Below, one piece after another: positions 44,097 through 52,741 of a stretch of 64,000 nt of DNA. Numbering within the stretch: the first letter of the stretch is position 1; each line of letters starts with the position of its first letter. Both the position numbers and the translations under genes were made by a program. Source of the DNA: Pacificoceanicola sp049803835 (GTDB lineage: Bacteria > Pseudomonadota > Alphaproteobacteria > Rhodobacterales > Rhodobacteraceae); the NCBI RefSeq assembly GCF_049803835.1, contig NZ_JBNAGK010000001.1, forward strand, positions 310,001 through 374,000, given 5' to 3'. The notes beneath the pieces were generated by a model. The model was given only the letters and a program-made list of their open reading frames with translations. It was not told the DNA's origin and did no database searches.

Positions 44097-44200
44097 TATA
44101 GCGTTTCCGGTTGAACTCGAGGCACGCATACCGTGCCATACTTTGTATTCCCGGGACATGCGTGCCGCTCGATGTTTCAGGTCAAACCAGAAACGCTGTA
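44097..44200. mobile_element. MITE-like ~100-bp imperfect palindrome
   Basis: The left end TATAGCGTTTCCGGTTGAAC and the inverse of the right end TACAGCGTTTCTGGTTTGAC match closely. The inner parts also pair (TCGAG, GCACGCAT), around a ~25-bp centre. TA dinucleotides lie at both outer ends, as left by IS630-type insertion. No coding capacity. It could be a non-autonomous element remnant or a large RNA hairpin. Confidence 0.5.
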
Positions 44201-44212
44201 GGGGCCGGAAGG

Positions 44213-45931
44213 TCAGTACTGGTACTTGCTGATCTCCGTGTTCTCGGCCTTGTTGAGCACCATGCCGAGCAGCGGGGTCTCCTCGCCGAGGCGGCGCTCG
44301 ACCTCCTTGATCTCCTTCTCGGTGGTGATGCCGCCACCGACCACGAGCAAAACGCCGTCGAACAGCGGACGGAAGGCGATCACGTCGTCGTAGTAGAGGG
44401 CCGGTGGCAGGTCGAAGAGCATCACGTCCGGCTTCATCTCGGTTTCGATGCGCGTCAGCGTGGCCGCCGTGCGCGGGTCCTGCAACAACTCGGAGGCGTA
44501 GGGTTCGATCACCTCGTTGAAGCCGAAGGCGATGTTGCGCCCTGCGTTGATGCTGTTCTTGCCAAGCCGGAGCAGGTGGTCCTGCGGGTCAATCTTGCCG
44601 CGCAGCATGTCGCCCATGGACCCCGGATGCGTGCGGCCCATGACCTTTTGCAGCGTCGGACGGCGCATGTCGCAATCGAGCAGCAACGTGCGACAATTCT
44701 CCTGCCGCGACAGGGAGATGGCGAGATTGGCGGCGGTGAAGGTTTTGCCGCAATCCTTTGTCGGGGAGGTGATCGCGACGCGCTTCCAGCCGTTTTCGGA
44801 CAGCGCCTGCAGAAGCCGTGTGCGCAGCACGTCGAAGGCGGTATAGGCCGGGTCTTCACGCGTTGCGGTGATGATCCGGTTGGCAGCGAGATGGTTTTCG
44901 TTGACGTCAAAGGTGGCCACCTGTTCCCACGGATGGATCCCTTGAGTGGAGTGAACCGGGGCGACCGGATCGGTCAGTTCCAGCGGGGCAGGGGAGGCCG
45001 TGCGCCTTGCGGCCTGTGCTTCGGCCTCCCGTTCAGCCTCTTCCCGCCGCGAAGCTTCCCGCCGCCGCGCGGCATAACGCGCCTTGCGCTCGGATTCGGC
45101 GGCCTCGCGACGTGCGGTTTCCTCGGCGTCCCTGCGGGCGCGGTCTTCGGCCTCCCGGCGTGCGGCTTCCTCGGCTTCCTTGCGGGCGCGGTTTTCCGCC
45201 TCGCGTCGTGCGGCTTCCTCCGCTTCTTTGCGGGCACGCTCTTCCGCCTCTCGACGCGTGGCCTCCTCGGCGTCCTTGCGGGCGCGGTCTTCGGCCTCGC
45301 GGCGTGCGGCTTCCTCGGTTTCCTTGCGTGCGCGTGCTTCCGCCTCGCGGCGTGCGGCCTCTTCCGCTTCCTGCCGGGCACGTTCCTCAGCTTCGCGGCG
45401 TGCTGCTTCCTCTGCCTCCCGCGCGGCCTCTTCTTCGGCGGCCTTGCGGATCGCGTCGGCCTTGGCCTTCCGGATGGCATCCAGACGAGCGCGGCGTTGG
45501 GCTTGCAGACGCTCCTGTTCCTCAGCCTTTCGGCGTGCCTCGGCTTCGGCCTTTGCCCGGCGTGCGGCCAGTTCCTCTTCTTTCCGGCGTTTCTCGCGTT
45601 CCCTGGCCTCGGCGGCCTGCCGTTCCTCGTAGGCTTTGCGCTGCCGCTCAAGTTCGGCTTCGCGGCGGGCTTCGGCCTCGGCCTCCCGGGCCTCGCGTTC
45701 TGCCGCGGCAAGCGCCTCCGCTTCGAGTCGTTCCGCCTCTTCCCGCGCCTTGCGGGCCTTTTCCCGGACCTCGGCGGCGGACTGCTCCTCCGCCTGACGC
45801 CGGGCGAGGCGGTCCTCGCGGCTTTCCAACGGCTCGATCGGCGTGACGCCCTCGTCATAGGCGGCGCTCTCGTCCTGACCGGCGGAACGGCGGAACTTGC
45901 GGCGGAATTTGGGGCGGTCCATCATGTTCAT
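44213..45931 (-). CDS. BY-kinase-like EPS ATPase with long repeat coiled coil
   Basis: 572 residues. The first ~310 are Arg/Glu/Ala-rich and include seven tandem 16-residue repeats (173-284, consensus AEEAARREAEDRARKE), a long charged helix or coiled coil. The C-terminal ~240 residues are a CpsD/Wzc-type P-loop ATPase: Walker A SPTKDCGKTF (Lys396), Walker A' LLLDCDMRRP (Asp419, Asp421), Walker B VMLFDLPP (Asp507), and a short tyrosine tail ending Tyr570-Gln-Tyr572. Such kinases phosphorylate their own C-terminal tyrosines and partner with Wzz-like proteins. The family normally lacks this N-terminal arm. It faces the Wzz-like gene and lies 211 bp after the minus-strand EPS operon. Confidence 0.85.
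   Translation of the reverse strand: MNMMDRPKFRRKFRRSAGQDESAAYDEGVTPIEPLESREDRLARRQAEEQSAAEVREKARKAREEAERLEAEALAAAEREAREAEAEARREAELERQRKAYEERQAAEAREREKRRKEEELAARRAKAEAEARRKAEEQERLQAQRRARLDAIRKAKADAIRKAAEEEAAREAEEAARREAEERARQEAEEAARREAEARARKETEEAARREAEDRARKDAEEATRREAEERARKEAEEAARREAENRARKEAEEAARREAEDRARRDAEETARREAAESERKARYAARRREASRREEAEREAEAQAARRTASPAPLELTDPVAPVHSTQGIHPWEQVATFDVNENHLAANRIITATREDPAYTAFDVLRTRLLQALSENGWKRVAITSPTKDCGKTFTAANLAISLSRQENCRTLLLDCDMRRPTLQKVMGRTHPGSMGDMLRGKIDPQDHLLRLGKNSINAGRNIAFGFNEVIEPYASELLQDPRTAATLTRIETEMKPDVMLFDLPPALYYDDVIAFRPLFDGVLLVVGGGITTEKEIKEVERRLGEETPLLGMVLNKAENTEISKYQY
45080..45415 (-). repeat. Seven 48-bp tandem repeats in the kinase gene
   Basis: Each unit encodes 16 residues of the form AEEAARREAExRARKE. 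Copies differ by a few substitutions, more at the 3' end (last unit AEETARREAAESERKA). Copy number may vary between strains through slippage or recombination. Confidence 0.9.
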
Positions 45932-46142
45932 CGCTCTCCGACCCCCGAAACCAGATTCACCAAGCCGGCGGCCGCGGGGCCGCGCACGTTCGAACGCCTC
46001 AGAACTGGTTTCGCCGTCATACTCTGCTCAACTCCGGTGTGGGGCCGCACTGCGGCACACACTTTGCCTCGAACCGTTTACACCAAAGGAATCTGTCCAG
46101 AATAAGACGTTTCCGGGGGGATTGTTTCCACAATCAAGGCCT
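45932..46142 (-). promoter_or_regulatory. Upstream region of the kinase gene
   Basis: 211 bp between the fused oxidoreductase gene and the kinase start on the minus strand. It contains the hairpin GATTGT-TTCC-ACAATC (46120-46135) just past the fused gene's stop and a GC-rich dyad with GCCGC-ACT-GCGGC (about 46047-46059). GGAGAG precedes the kinase ATG. Probably an own promoter for the kinase. Confidence 0.4.
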
Positions 46143-48233
46143 TCAGAAGCCGAAGAGGTTGGCCTTGGTGATGGCCCTTTCGATGAATGTGGTGCGGTCG
46201 GCCTCCGGTTTCCACCCCAAGAGGCGCTTTGGCTTCTCGTTAACGAAGGGCGAGAAATGCGCGCGGCTCTTCCAGTCGGCGAGGCTCGGGCGGATCACAC
46301 CGGGGCGGCGCAGCGCGTATTTCTTCAACCCGTATTTCAGCGCGTCGGAGGCGTAGAAGGCGTGCAGATTGCCGGAAGACACGCGGATACGGGCCCCGAG
46401 TTCGGTGTGAATGGCGTCGAAATAGTCGCGCGCGGAGAGCATCGGCTCGCCGATCAGGTTGAAGCTCTGTCCCTCCACCGGCGCGTCGATCATGCGCACC
46501 AGCCCGTCGGCGATGTCATCGTTCAACACAAACGGCAGGATATTCCGGCCATGGCCCCAGATCCGAACCGCCCCCGCGCCATGCCAGCGCCCGATGCCCC
46601 AGTGTTGCAGCGGGCCCCCCTCGCCGACGACGATGCCGGGGCGGGCGATGACCAGCGGCAGGCCACGGTCGCGGTGCAGCTTCATCAGCTGTTTCTCGCA
46701 CTCCGCCTTGGAGCGGGCATAGAGGTTGCGGTCGGTCATGTCTTCGGCAAAGCCGGTGTCTTCGGTGATCTTCACCGCAGGGTCAGACATGTCGTAGCTG
46801 GCGATGGTGCCGGTGTAGATCAGCCGCTTCACCCCCGCCTGCTCACAGGCCATGCCGACGCGGGTGGCAACGCCGACATCGTTGACGAGGCAATCGGCCC
46901 AACTGGTCTCCAGCGCCTTGGCGAGGTTGAAGACGACGTCGATGCCCTTCATCGCTTCCGTCAGCCCGTCGAGGTCATGCAAGGAGGCCGCGACGGTCTC
47001 CACATTGTCCGGCAGGTCCGGGAAGGGGCCGCTGCGGCCACGGGAAAGCACCCGGACATCCCGCCCATCGGCCACCAGCCGCCGCGTTAGCGCCCGCCCG
47101 ATGAAGCCGGTGCCGCCGATGACCATGGCCGTGGGCCTGGGCTTGCGGGTCTGCACGGCGGGCGCGGCGACCTTGAGCACCGCCTCGGGAAGGAGCGCGA
47201 TGGCATCGTCAATGGCCTGCATCACTTGCACGGCCTTGTCGCCATCGAAAGGTGTGGCGGTGCCGGTCGGGCCGTAGAGCGCCGCATTCATGCCCCGGAA
47301 GCTGCGGCCATAGGGGTTCTTCGTATTCAGCGATTTCAACTGAACCGCAGCGTTCTTCATCCCCTGCCAGAGGTGTTGCCGCGACAGGTCGAGCTGCCGC
47401 CGCAGCGGGTTCACCACAAGGTCGGAGGCGTTCTCCCTCTCCACCACCAGCACGTCCTGCGCATAATCGAGCCGCGCGCGGGCGGAGGACCCGCGCAGGG
47501 TCACGCTTCGGTCGTCCACGGTCTCGACCATGGACAGGGTAAAGGTGATCTCCACCCCCCCGGCGCGGGCGAGAATGCGGAAGGCCTGCGGGCGCATGTC
47601 GTCACCGGGCAGCGCGATGGGGCGGGCGGCCTGGGCGTGCAGCACCTCGACGGTGCCAAACAGATCATGAGCAAAGGCAAAAAGATGGGGGCCGAGTTCG
47701 AGCAGCAGATTTTGCGGCTGTCGCAGCAGCCACAGGGTGAACGGACCGGAGCGCAGCGGCGCAAGCGGCAGCGCCCAGGTGATCTCGCAGCCCGAAATCC
47801 GGCCATACGTGCCCTTTTGCATCTCCGCTTTCATGCGCTGATAGGCGGGAAGGCCGAGGAAATTATGCCCGGCGCGAAAGCATTTGCCCGTTTCCTTTGC
47901 GATTTCAGCGATTTCGCGCGTTTCTGCCGCACTTTCTGCCACAGGTTTTTCCACAAGCACATCCAGACCGCCCCGGAGGCACTGAATCGCGATTTGCTTA
48001 TGCAAATGCGGTGGCGTGAGGATGTGCACGGCGTCGCATACCCTTGCGTCAATCAGATCGTCCACAGCGTAGAAGGCCTTTCCCCCCGTAGAGGAGGCAA
48101 GCCCGTTTGCGGCTGTCTCATCGAGGTCGCAGACCGCCGTGATGCGCACGCCCGGCGTGGCGCGCAGGGCATCGGCGTGCCATGTGGCGATATATCCGGC
48201 CCCGATCAGGCCAACGCGGGTTTCGGTGGACAT
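46143..48233 (-). CDS. Fused Gfo/Idh/MocA oxidoreductase - NAD-dependent epimerase
   Basis: About 696 residues. The N-terminal part (to about 365) is a Gfo/Idh/MocA dehydrogenase, with GLIGAGYIATWHADAL and the VEKPVAES motif carrying the catalytic Lys. The C-terminal part (from about 370) is an extended SDR epimerase/dehydratase with VIGGTGFIGRAL, and Tyr about 505 with Lys in LYARSK. The same operon also holds separate Gfo/Idh and epimerase genes, so this may be a fused, duplicated version of that pair. Role inferred: two-step modification of a nucleotide or lipid-linked sugar. I prefer the ATG at 48233 (AAAGG ahead) over a GTG nine bases upstream. The upstream GT2 gene ends 12 bp before the chosen start. 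Confidence 0.87.
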   Translation of the reverse strand: MSTETRVGLIGAGYIATWHADALRATPGVRITAVCDLDETAANGLASSTGGKAFYAVDDLIDARVCDAVHILTPPHLHKQIAIQCLRGGLDVLVEKPVAESAAETREIAEIAKETGKCFRAGHNFLGLPAYQRMKAEMQKGTYGRISGCEITWALPLAPLRSGPFTLWLLRQPQNLLLELGPHLFAFAHDLFGTVEVLHAQAARPIALPGDDMRPQAFRILARAGGVEITFTLSMVETVDDRSVTLRGSSARARLDYAQDVLVVERENASDLVVNPLRRQLDLSRQHLWQGMKNAAVQLKSLNTKNPYGRSFRGMNAALYGPTGTATPFDGDKAVQVMQAIDDAIALLPEAVLKVAAPAVQTRKPRPTAMVIGGTGFIGRALTRRLVADGRDVRVLSRGRSGPFPDLPDNVETVAASLHDLDGLTEAMKGIDVVFNLAKALETSWADCLVNDVGVATRVGMACEQAGVKRLIYTGTIASYDMSDPAVKITEDTGFAEDMTDRNLYARSKAECEKQLMKLHRDRGLPLVIARPGIVVGEGGPLQHWGIGRWHGAGAVRIWGHGRNILPFVLNDDIADGLVRMIDAPVEGQSFNLIGEPMLSARDYFDAIHTELGARIRVSSGNLHAFYASDALKYGLKKYALRRPGVIRPSLADWKSRAHFSPFVNEKPKRLLGWKPEADRTTFIERAITKANLFGF

Positions 48234-48245
48234 CTTTGGCACCTT

Positions 48246-49205
48246 TTACTTGTATTCGATGATGCGCATGGCACGGCCCGTCAGGCGACGGAAGTGGAAG
48301 CGCAGCATACCAATGAGATTTGGAAATTTGGACAGGGTGAGCAGGAAGGCGTGCCGGAAGGCTTCGTCCGAGGGCAGGCCGTCCCGGATCAGTCCCTGCG
48401 CCGTGCGCAGGTAGTTCAGTTCGTAGACCGTCAGGATCAGCAGCGGCAGCCACCACGATATGGTCAGGCTCAGCAGCATAAGAGCCGGGATCAGCGCGGC
48501 GTAGATCCAGGTGCGCCTGCGTTCGCGTTTGAAGTATTCGGGGTGCAGATGGCCGACCTGCGCAAAGCCGTGCCCCGTGCGTTCCGCCCGCCGCCACCAT
48601 TGCCGGAAGGTCAGCATGTTGGCGTCGTGGCGGGTCATCTCGTGCGGGATGCGTTCGAGCAGCCAGCCAGCCTTGCGCAGCCGCGTGCAGACCTCGTCGT
48701 CCTCGGCAGCGATCACCTCGGGGTTCATGCCACCCACTCCGGCCCACGCCTCTGCCCGGACCATCATGTCACCGCCACAGGCGTCGATGATCCCGGCGGG
48801 TCTGCGCCATTCCCAATCACAGAGTTGGTTGTAGAGGCTGGCATCGCGGTGGATCTCCGAGCGCCAGCCGGTGACAAGGCCAAGCTGCGGGTTGGCCTCC
48901 AGATGTGCCCGCGCGGCGTCGAGATAACCGGGAACGAGGGAACAGTCGCCGTCGATGAACTGGACGATCTGCGGGTTCTCCAGCGCTTCGAACCCGGCGT
49001 TGCGGGCGCGCGCGGCGGTGAAGGGCTGGGTCATGTCGAGGCGCACCACCGTTGCGCCGCGGGCTTCGGCCTCGGCGACGCTGGTGTCGGTCGAGCCTGA
49101 ATCGACATAGACCACCTGCCGCGCCTGCCCTTTGACAGAGTCGAGACCGGCCACCAGCCGCGCCCCTTCGTTCCGCCCGATCAGCACCACGTCAACCGGC
49201 GTCAT
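48246..49205 (-). CDS. GT2-family glycosyltransferase
   Basis: 319 residues. VDVVLIGRNEGARLVAGLDSV, VYVDSGSTDTSV and QFIDGDCSLVPGYL (metal-binding motif) define the GT-A domain; EDDEVCTRLRKAGW lies in the acceptor half. The C-terminus has one or two hydrophobic segments (about 240-265), suggesting membrane association. It overlaps the upstream GT4 gene by 4 bp. Inverting sugar transfer onto a lipid-linked EPS intermediate is expected. Confidence 0.88.
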   Translation of the reverse strand: MTPVDVVLIGRNEGARLVAGLDSVKGQARQVVYVDSGSTDTSVAEAEARGATVVRLDMTQPFTAARARNAGFEALENPQIVQFIDGDCSLVPGYLDAARAHLEANPQLGLVTGWRSEIHRDASLYNQLCDWEWRRPAGIIDACGGDMMVRAEAWAGVGGMNPEVIAAEDDEVCTRLRKAGWLLERIPHEMTRHDANMLTFRQWWRRAERTGHGFAQVGHLHPEYFKRERRRTWIYAALIPALMLLSLTISWWLPLLILTVYELNYLRTAQGLIRDGLPSDEAFRHAFLLTLSKFPNLIGMLRFHFRRLTGRAMRIIEYK

Positions 49206-50416
49206 GGGCGTTTCCCTTTCGGCGGCGTACCCTGGGCGTAGCCTGTGAACAGGGCGGAGAGGCGGCGCGCCTCCATGCGGATGTCGAAATCGGCCCGCAC
49301 CTTTGCTTGTCCGGAGGCACCCATCCTGCGCCGCGTGTCCGGATCTTGCAGGAGGGTTTGCAGGGCGTTGCGCAGGGCATCCGCATCGCCCGGTGGCACG
49401 AGATGTCCGTTGACCCCGTTCTCCACCAGTTCCGGCACGCCTGCGATCCGGGTTGTAACAACGGGAACCCCGGAGGCCAGCGCCTCCATCAGCACCACGG
49501 GCACCCCTTCGGCGAAACTCGGCAGGGCGAAGATGTCGGTCTTTTGCAACGCGTCGGCCACGTCCGATTGGCTGCGATAGCCGAGGAAGTCCACCGGCAG
49601 CCCCTGCGCCTGCCGCTCCAGCGCCGCGCGGTCCGGGCCGTCGCCGATCACGGTCAGGTGCCAGTCGCCGTCCAGACCTTTCAATGCATCAAGCAGCACC
49701 GGCAGCCCCTTCACCGCCGCTAGCCGCCCGACGAAGAGCAGCTTTCGCCCCTGATGCAGGGCCGTTTCATATCGGCCCGGCTCCACGCCGCAGTGCACGA
49801 TATGGAAGCGGTCCCAATGCGCCTGATCGGCGAAACACATCAGCTGCGACCGACAGAAATCGCTGATGCAGGCCACGAAAGACGCCCGCGCGGCCTTCTC
49901 GTCGATGCGCCAGTGGTGGGGCTCGAAGAAGATGTCGGGGCCGTGGATGGTGAAGCTGTAGGGGATGCCTGAGAGCGCGGAGGCGAGCATGGCGACGGTG
50001 CAGGATGCCTTGGCGATGTGGTTGTGGAGATGCTGGACACCCTGCGCGGCCAGTTCATCGGCCAGCACGCCAGCCTCGGCGAAATAGATCAGGTTGTAGA
50101 CGCGGCCCTTCAGCCCTTTCGGCGCGGTTCGCCATGCCAGTTTCAGTGCGTTCAGATAGCGCCCGGGAGACGCCATCCAGCGCAGGTGCGCCTTCAGCAG
50201 GCGCAGGGGAGACTTGCAGGCGTCCAGCACCTTGAACGTGCGGGCATGCTCGTCCCGTTGCTCCGGCCCGACGAGATGCTCGGCCCCGGTGGTGCGAATG
50301 GAACAGGTCAGCACGTCGTGACCGAGATCGCGCAGCGCGGCGACCTCGCGTTGGATGAAGGTATCGGAGGCGCGGGGGTATTCGCCGGTCAGGTAGGCGA
50401 GTTTCAACAGGGTCAC
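49202..50416 (-). CDS. GT4-family glycosyltransferase (WcaL-like)
   Basis: 404 residues, GT-B fold. LKLAYLTGEYPRASDTFIQREVAALRDLGHDV at the N-terminus; LLFVGRLAAVKGLPVLLDAL and DIFALPSFAEGVPVVLMEALASGVPVVTTRIAGVPELV at the C-terminus, with the E-x7-E donor-binding glutamates. Similar in layout to the GT4 at 26392-27591. It overlaps both neighbours by 4 bp in a tightly packed minus-strand EPS operon (52496 down to 46143). Confidence 0.9.
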   Translation of the reverse strand: MTLLKLAYLTGEYPRASDTFIQREVAALRDLGHDVLTCSIRTTGAEHLVGPEQRDEHARTFKVLDACKSPLRLLKAHLRWMASPGRYLNALKLAWRTAPKGLKGRVYNLIYFAEAGVLADELAAQGVQHLHNHIAKASCTVAMLASALSGIPYSFTIHGPDIFFEPHHWRIDEKAARASFVACISDFCRSQLMCFADQAHWDRFHIVHCGVEPGRYETALHQGRKLLFVGRLAAVKGLPVLLDALKGLDGDWHLTVIGDGPDRAALERQAQGLPVDFLGYRSQSDVADALQKTDIFALPSFAEGVPVVLMEALASGVPVVTTRIAGVPELVENGVNGHLVPPGDADALRNALQTLLQDPDTRRRMGASGQAKVRADFDIRMEARRLSALFTGYAQGTPPKGKRP

Positions 50417-51387
50417 GGGCGGCCCTCCACGCTGCGGCTCAGCAGGTCCTCGAACGGCGCGCGGTCCTCGCCCCCCAACACGCCGCGCAGGACGGTGTTC
50501 GGGTAGGTCAATGGCATCAGCCGGGCCCGGGCGACGGGTTCACGGAACAGGCCGGGCAGCGCGGCGGACAGGGGCCGGACGAGGCGCACCACCCTGAGCC
50601 ATTGGGCATAGGAGACCGGCAGGACAAACCGCGGCCATCCGGTTGCCGCCCGGTGCGCGGCGACGAAGCGGGCGCGGCTCGGGCGGTCGTCGTCAAGCGC
50701 ATTGACGGTGGCCAGTCCCATCGGGACCGTCTGGACGGCGTTGAGCAGGATCCGGGCCAGCGAGTCGACGTGGATGAGGGGCAGTTCTCCCTCCTCGCCG
50801 CCGATCCGGACGAAGAGTTTCGAGGCCCAGAAGCCAAGCAGGGCGTGCCATGTCCGCCCCGGACCCCAGACTGCGCCGGGGCGGATCAGCCAGGCGGCGT
50901 GCAGCGCTTCGCGGACAAGGGCCTCCTGGTCCAGCTTCGCGCGGGAATAGGAGTCCCGGGCTGTCTCCGGCCTCTCTATCGGGCTTTGTTCGTCCAGCGT
51001 GTCTCCCGGCTCAAGCGCCATGGTGTCGTAGAGGGCGATGGAGGAGACCAGCACGAAACGCGGGCCGTGCCCCTGTATCGCGGCCAGCAGGGCGCGCGTG
51101 CCGCCGAGGGTCAGTCGCTCATGCTGCAGGGGATCGTCGCCGAGATGGGCGGCGGCGTGCACGATGGCGTCCACCTGCGGCATGAGATCGGCCAGCAGGT
51201 GCCGGGCGTTCGGCGCGGCGAGGTCGAGCTTTACCGGGGTTATGCCCGGGTCGGCCTCCCATGCCGCGTGCGGCAGGCTGCGGTATTGCGCGATGACCGC
51301 CAGCCCGCGCCGTCGGGCCTCTCGCACGGCCGCGCCGCCGACAAAACCGGAGGCCCCGGTGATCAGGACCGTGTTCACCGTGCCCAT
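50413..51387 (-). CDS. NAD-dependent epimerase/dehydratase
   Basis: 324 residues of the extended SDR family: VLITGASGFVGGAAVREA at the N-terminus, VHAAAHLGDD, a Ser in LVSSIALYDT, and Tyr with Lys in DSYSRAKLDQ. It probably alters a sugar nucleotide or a bound sugar. It overlaps the preceding Gfo/Idh gene by 13 bp and the following GT4 gene by 4 bp. Together with the Gfo/Idh gene it mirrors the two halves of the fused protein at 46143-48233. Confidence 0.87.
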   Translation of the reverse strand: MGTVNTVLITGASGFVGGAAVREARRRGLAVIAQYRSLPHAAWEADPGITPVKLDLAAPNARHLLADLMPQVDAIVHAAAHLGDDPLQHERLTLGGTRALLAAIQGHGPRFVLVSSIALYDTMALEPGDTLDEQSPIERPETARDSYSRAKLDQEALVREALHAAWLIRPGAVWGPGRTWHALLGFWASKLFVRIGGEEGELPLIHVDSLARILLNAVQTVPMGLATVNALDDDRPSRARFVAAHRAATGWPRFVLPVSYAQWLRVVRLVRPLSAALPGLFREPVARARLMPLTYPNTVLRGVLGGEDRAPFEDLLSRSVEGRP

Positions 51388-52496
51388 GGCATCGGCTCCA
51401 TCGGGGCGCAGCCCGTGGTCATGGCCTGCGAACCGGCGTGCTCGCCTGCATTCTGGATCGCGAGGGTGACCTCAGTCATGTGCAGGGCGAAATCACCGCC
51501 AAGGCGGCTCTCCCGGTTTTCCCGGATCGCATCCAGCACCTCCGCCGGACCCAGCATGAAGTTCATCGCCGCCGCGCCCCAGCGTATCACCTTCGGATGC
51601 GTCGGCCCCGGCAGCCGGACCCGCCTTGGCCAGGGCGACTCGATCAGCCGCCGCCGGATCGTCATGCGCCGGGCAAAGCGCACGCGGGCGGCATTGTCCC
51701 AGGCGGCATCACAGGCCAGCAGCCCCTTGTCCCCGGTGATTCGGATCGCATGGTTGTGGGGCGCGATGATGCTGCAGGTCAGGCGTGTGACAGGCCCGTT
51801 TTCAAAAAAAAGTGTAGCGACCGAAAGGTCCGGCGCGAAGGGGCCTTGCCCGGGCTTGTCGGGGTAGGTCTCGGCACTGGCGGCGACCACGGTGCGGACC
51901 GAGCCGAACCAGCCGATCAGCCAGCCGAGATAGTAGCCGGCATGTTCGAGCGTGCAGCCGACGCGGAACTCGTCTTCGGCGGGCCAGGGAGCGCCGCCTT
52001 CCGAGGTCCATTTGTCATATGCCGCCTGCGGAATGAACCCGTCGTCGAGTTCCGCATAGATTGCACGCGGCGTTCCCGCGAGGCCGGTTCGCAGCGCGTG
52101 GCCCAAGGTCTGCGCCGCCTCGCCCAGCGCCGAGCAGGGTGCAGAGGCAAGGGTCAGGCCTTTCGCGCGCGCCAAGGCATGCAGGGCTTTCGCGTCGTCG
52201 ACCCGCATGGCGAGGGGTTTTTCCGAGTACACCGGATGGCCTGCGTCGAGGCAGGCCCGGCTGGTCTCGAAATGCGCGTCAGGGTTGGTCAGGTTCAACA
52301 CAAGCGCCCCCGGCGCGGCATCGAGAAGGGCCTCGAAGGACGGCTGCGCGGGGACGGACCAGAAGCGGCAGAACTGCGCAAGCCTGCCTGCGTCGATGTC
52401 ATAGACACCCGCCACCTCGATGCCCTCCATGACCGCCAGGGAGCGCATGTAGAGGTCTGCGACAAAGCCGCATCCCAGTATCAGAACCTTGTTCAT
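51375..52496 (-). CDS. Gfo/Idh/MocA-family oxidoreductase
   Basis: 373 residues. Rossmann start NKVLILGCGFVADLYMRSL and the YSEKPLAMR motif with the catalytic Lys. The C-terminal alpha/beta domain follows. The chosen ATG gives the normal family N-terminus; a frame open 21 codons upstream adds unconserved residues. First gene of the minus-strand EPS operon, with its promoter in the 245-bp divergent gap 52497-52741. Probably oxidises or reduces a sugar for the EPS repeat unit. Confidence 0.87.
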   Translation of the reverse strand: MNKVLILGCGFVADLYMRSLAVMEGIEVAGVYDIDAGRLAQFCRFWSVPAQPSFEALLDAAPGALVLNLTNPDAHFETSRACLDAGHPVYSEKPLAMRVDDAKALHALARAKGLTLASAPCSALGEAAQTLGHALRTGLAGTPRAIYAELDDGFIPQAAYDKWTSEGGAPWPAEDEFRVGCTLEHAGYYLGWLIGWFGSVRTVVAASAETYPDKPGQGPFAPDLSVATLFFENGPVTRLTCSIIAPHNHAIRITGDKGLLACDAAWDNAARVRFARRMTIRRRLIESPWPRRVRLPGPTHPKVIRWGAAAMNFMLGPAEVLDAIRENRESRLGGDFALHMTEVTLAIQNAGEHAGSQAMTTGCAPMEPMPWAR

Positions 52497-52741
52497 GCTC
52501 GCATCGCCCCGGCCCGGAATGGCAGGCCCTATTTGACCTGATCCCGGGCATCCCTGCACTACCCGCCGTCAACCATTGCTTGCCTATATGCAAAAGATGG
52601 CCAGAATTCGACACGTTACCGGATTTTGCACAATCCCGGAGATACCGCGCTTTTGCCACTTTTTTGGCACCAGCCTGTGGTTTTTTCCCACTGAATACGG
52701 AAGCAGTTCAGAGTTAATGTACCGCCGTCAGAGAGGCCGGA

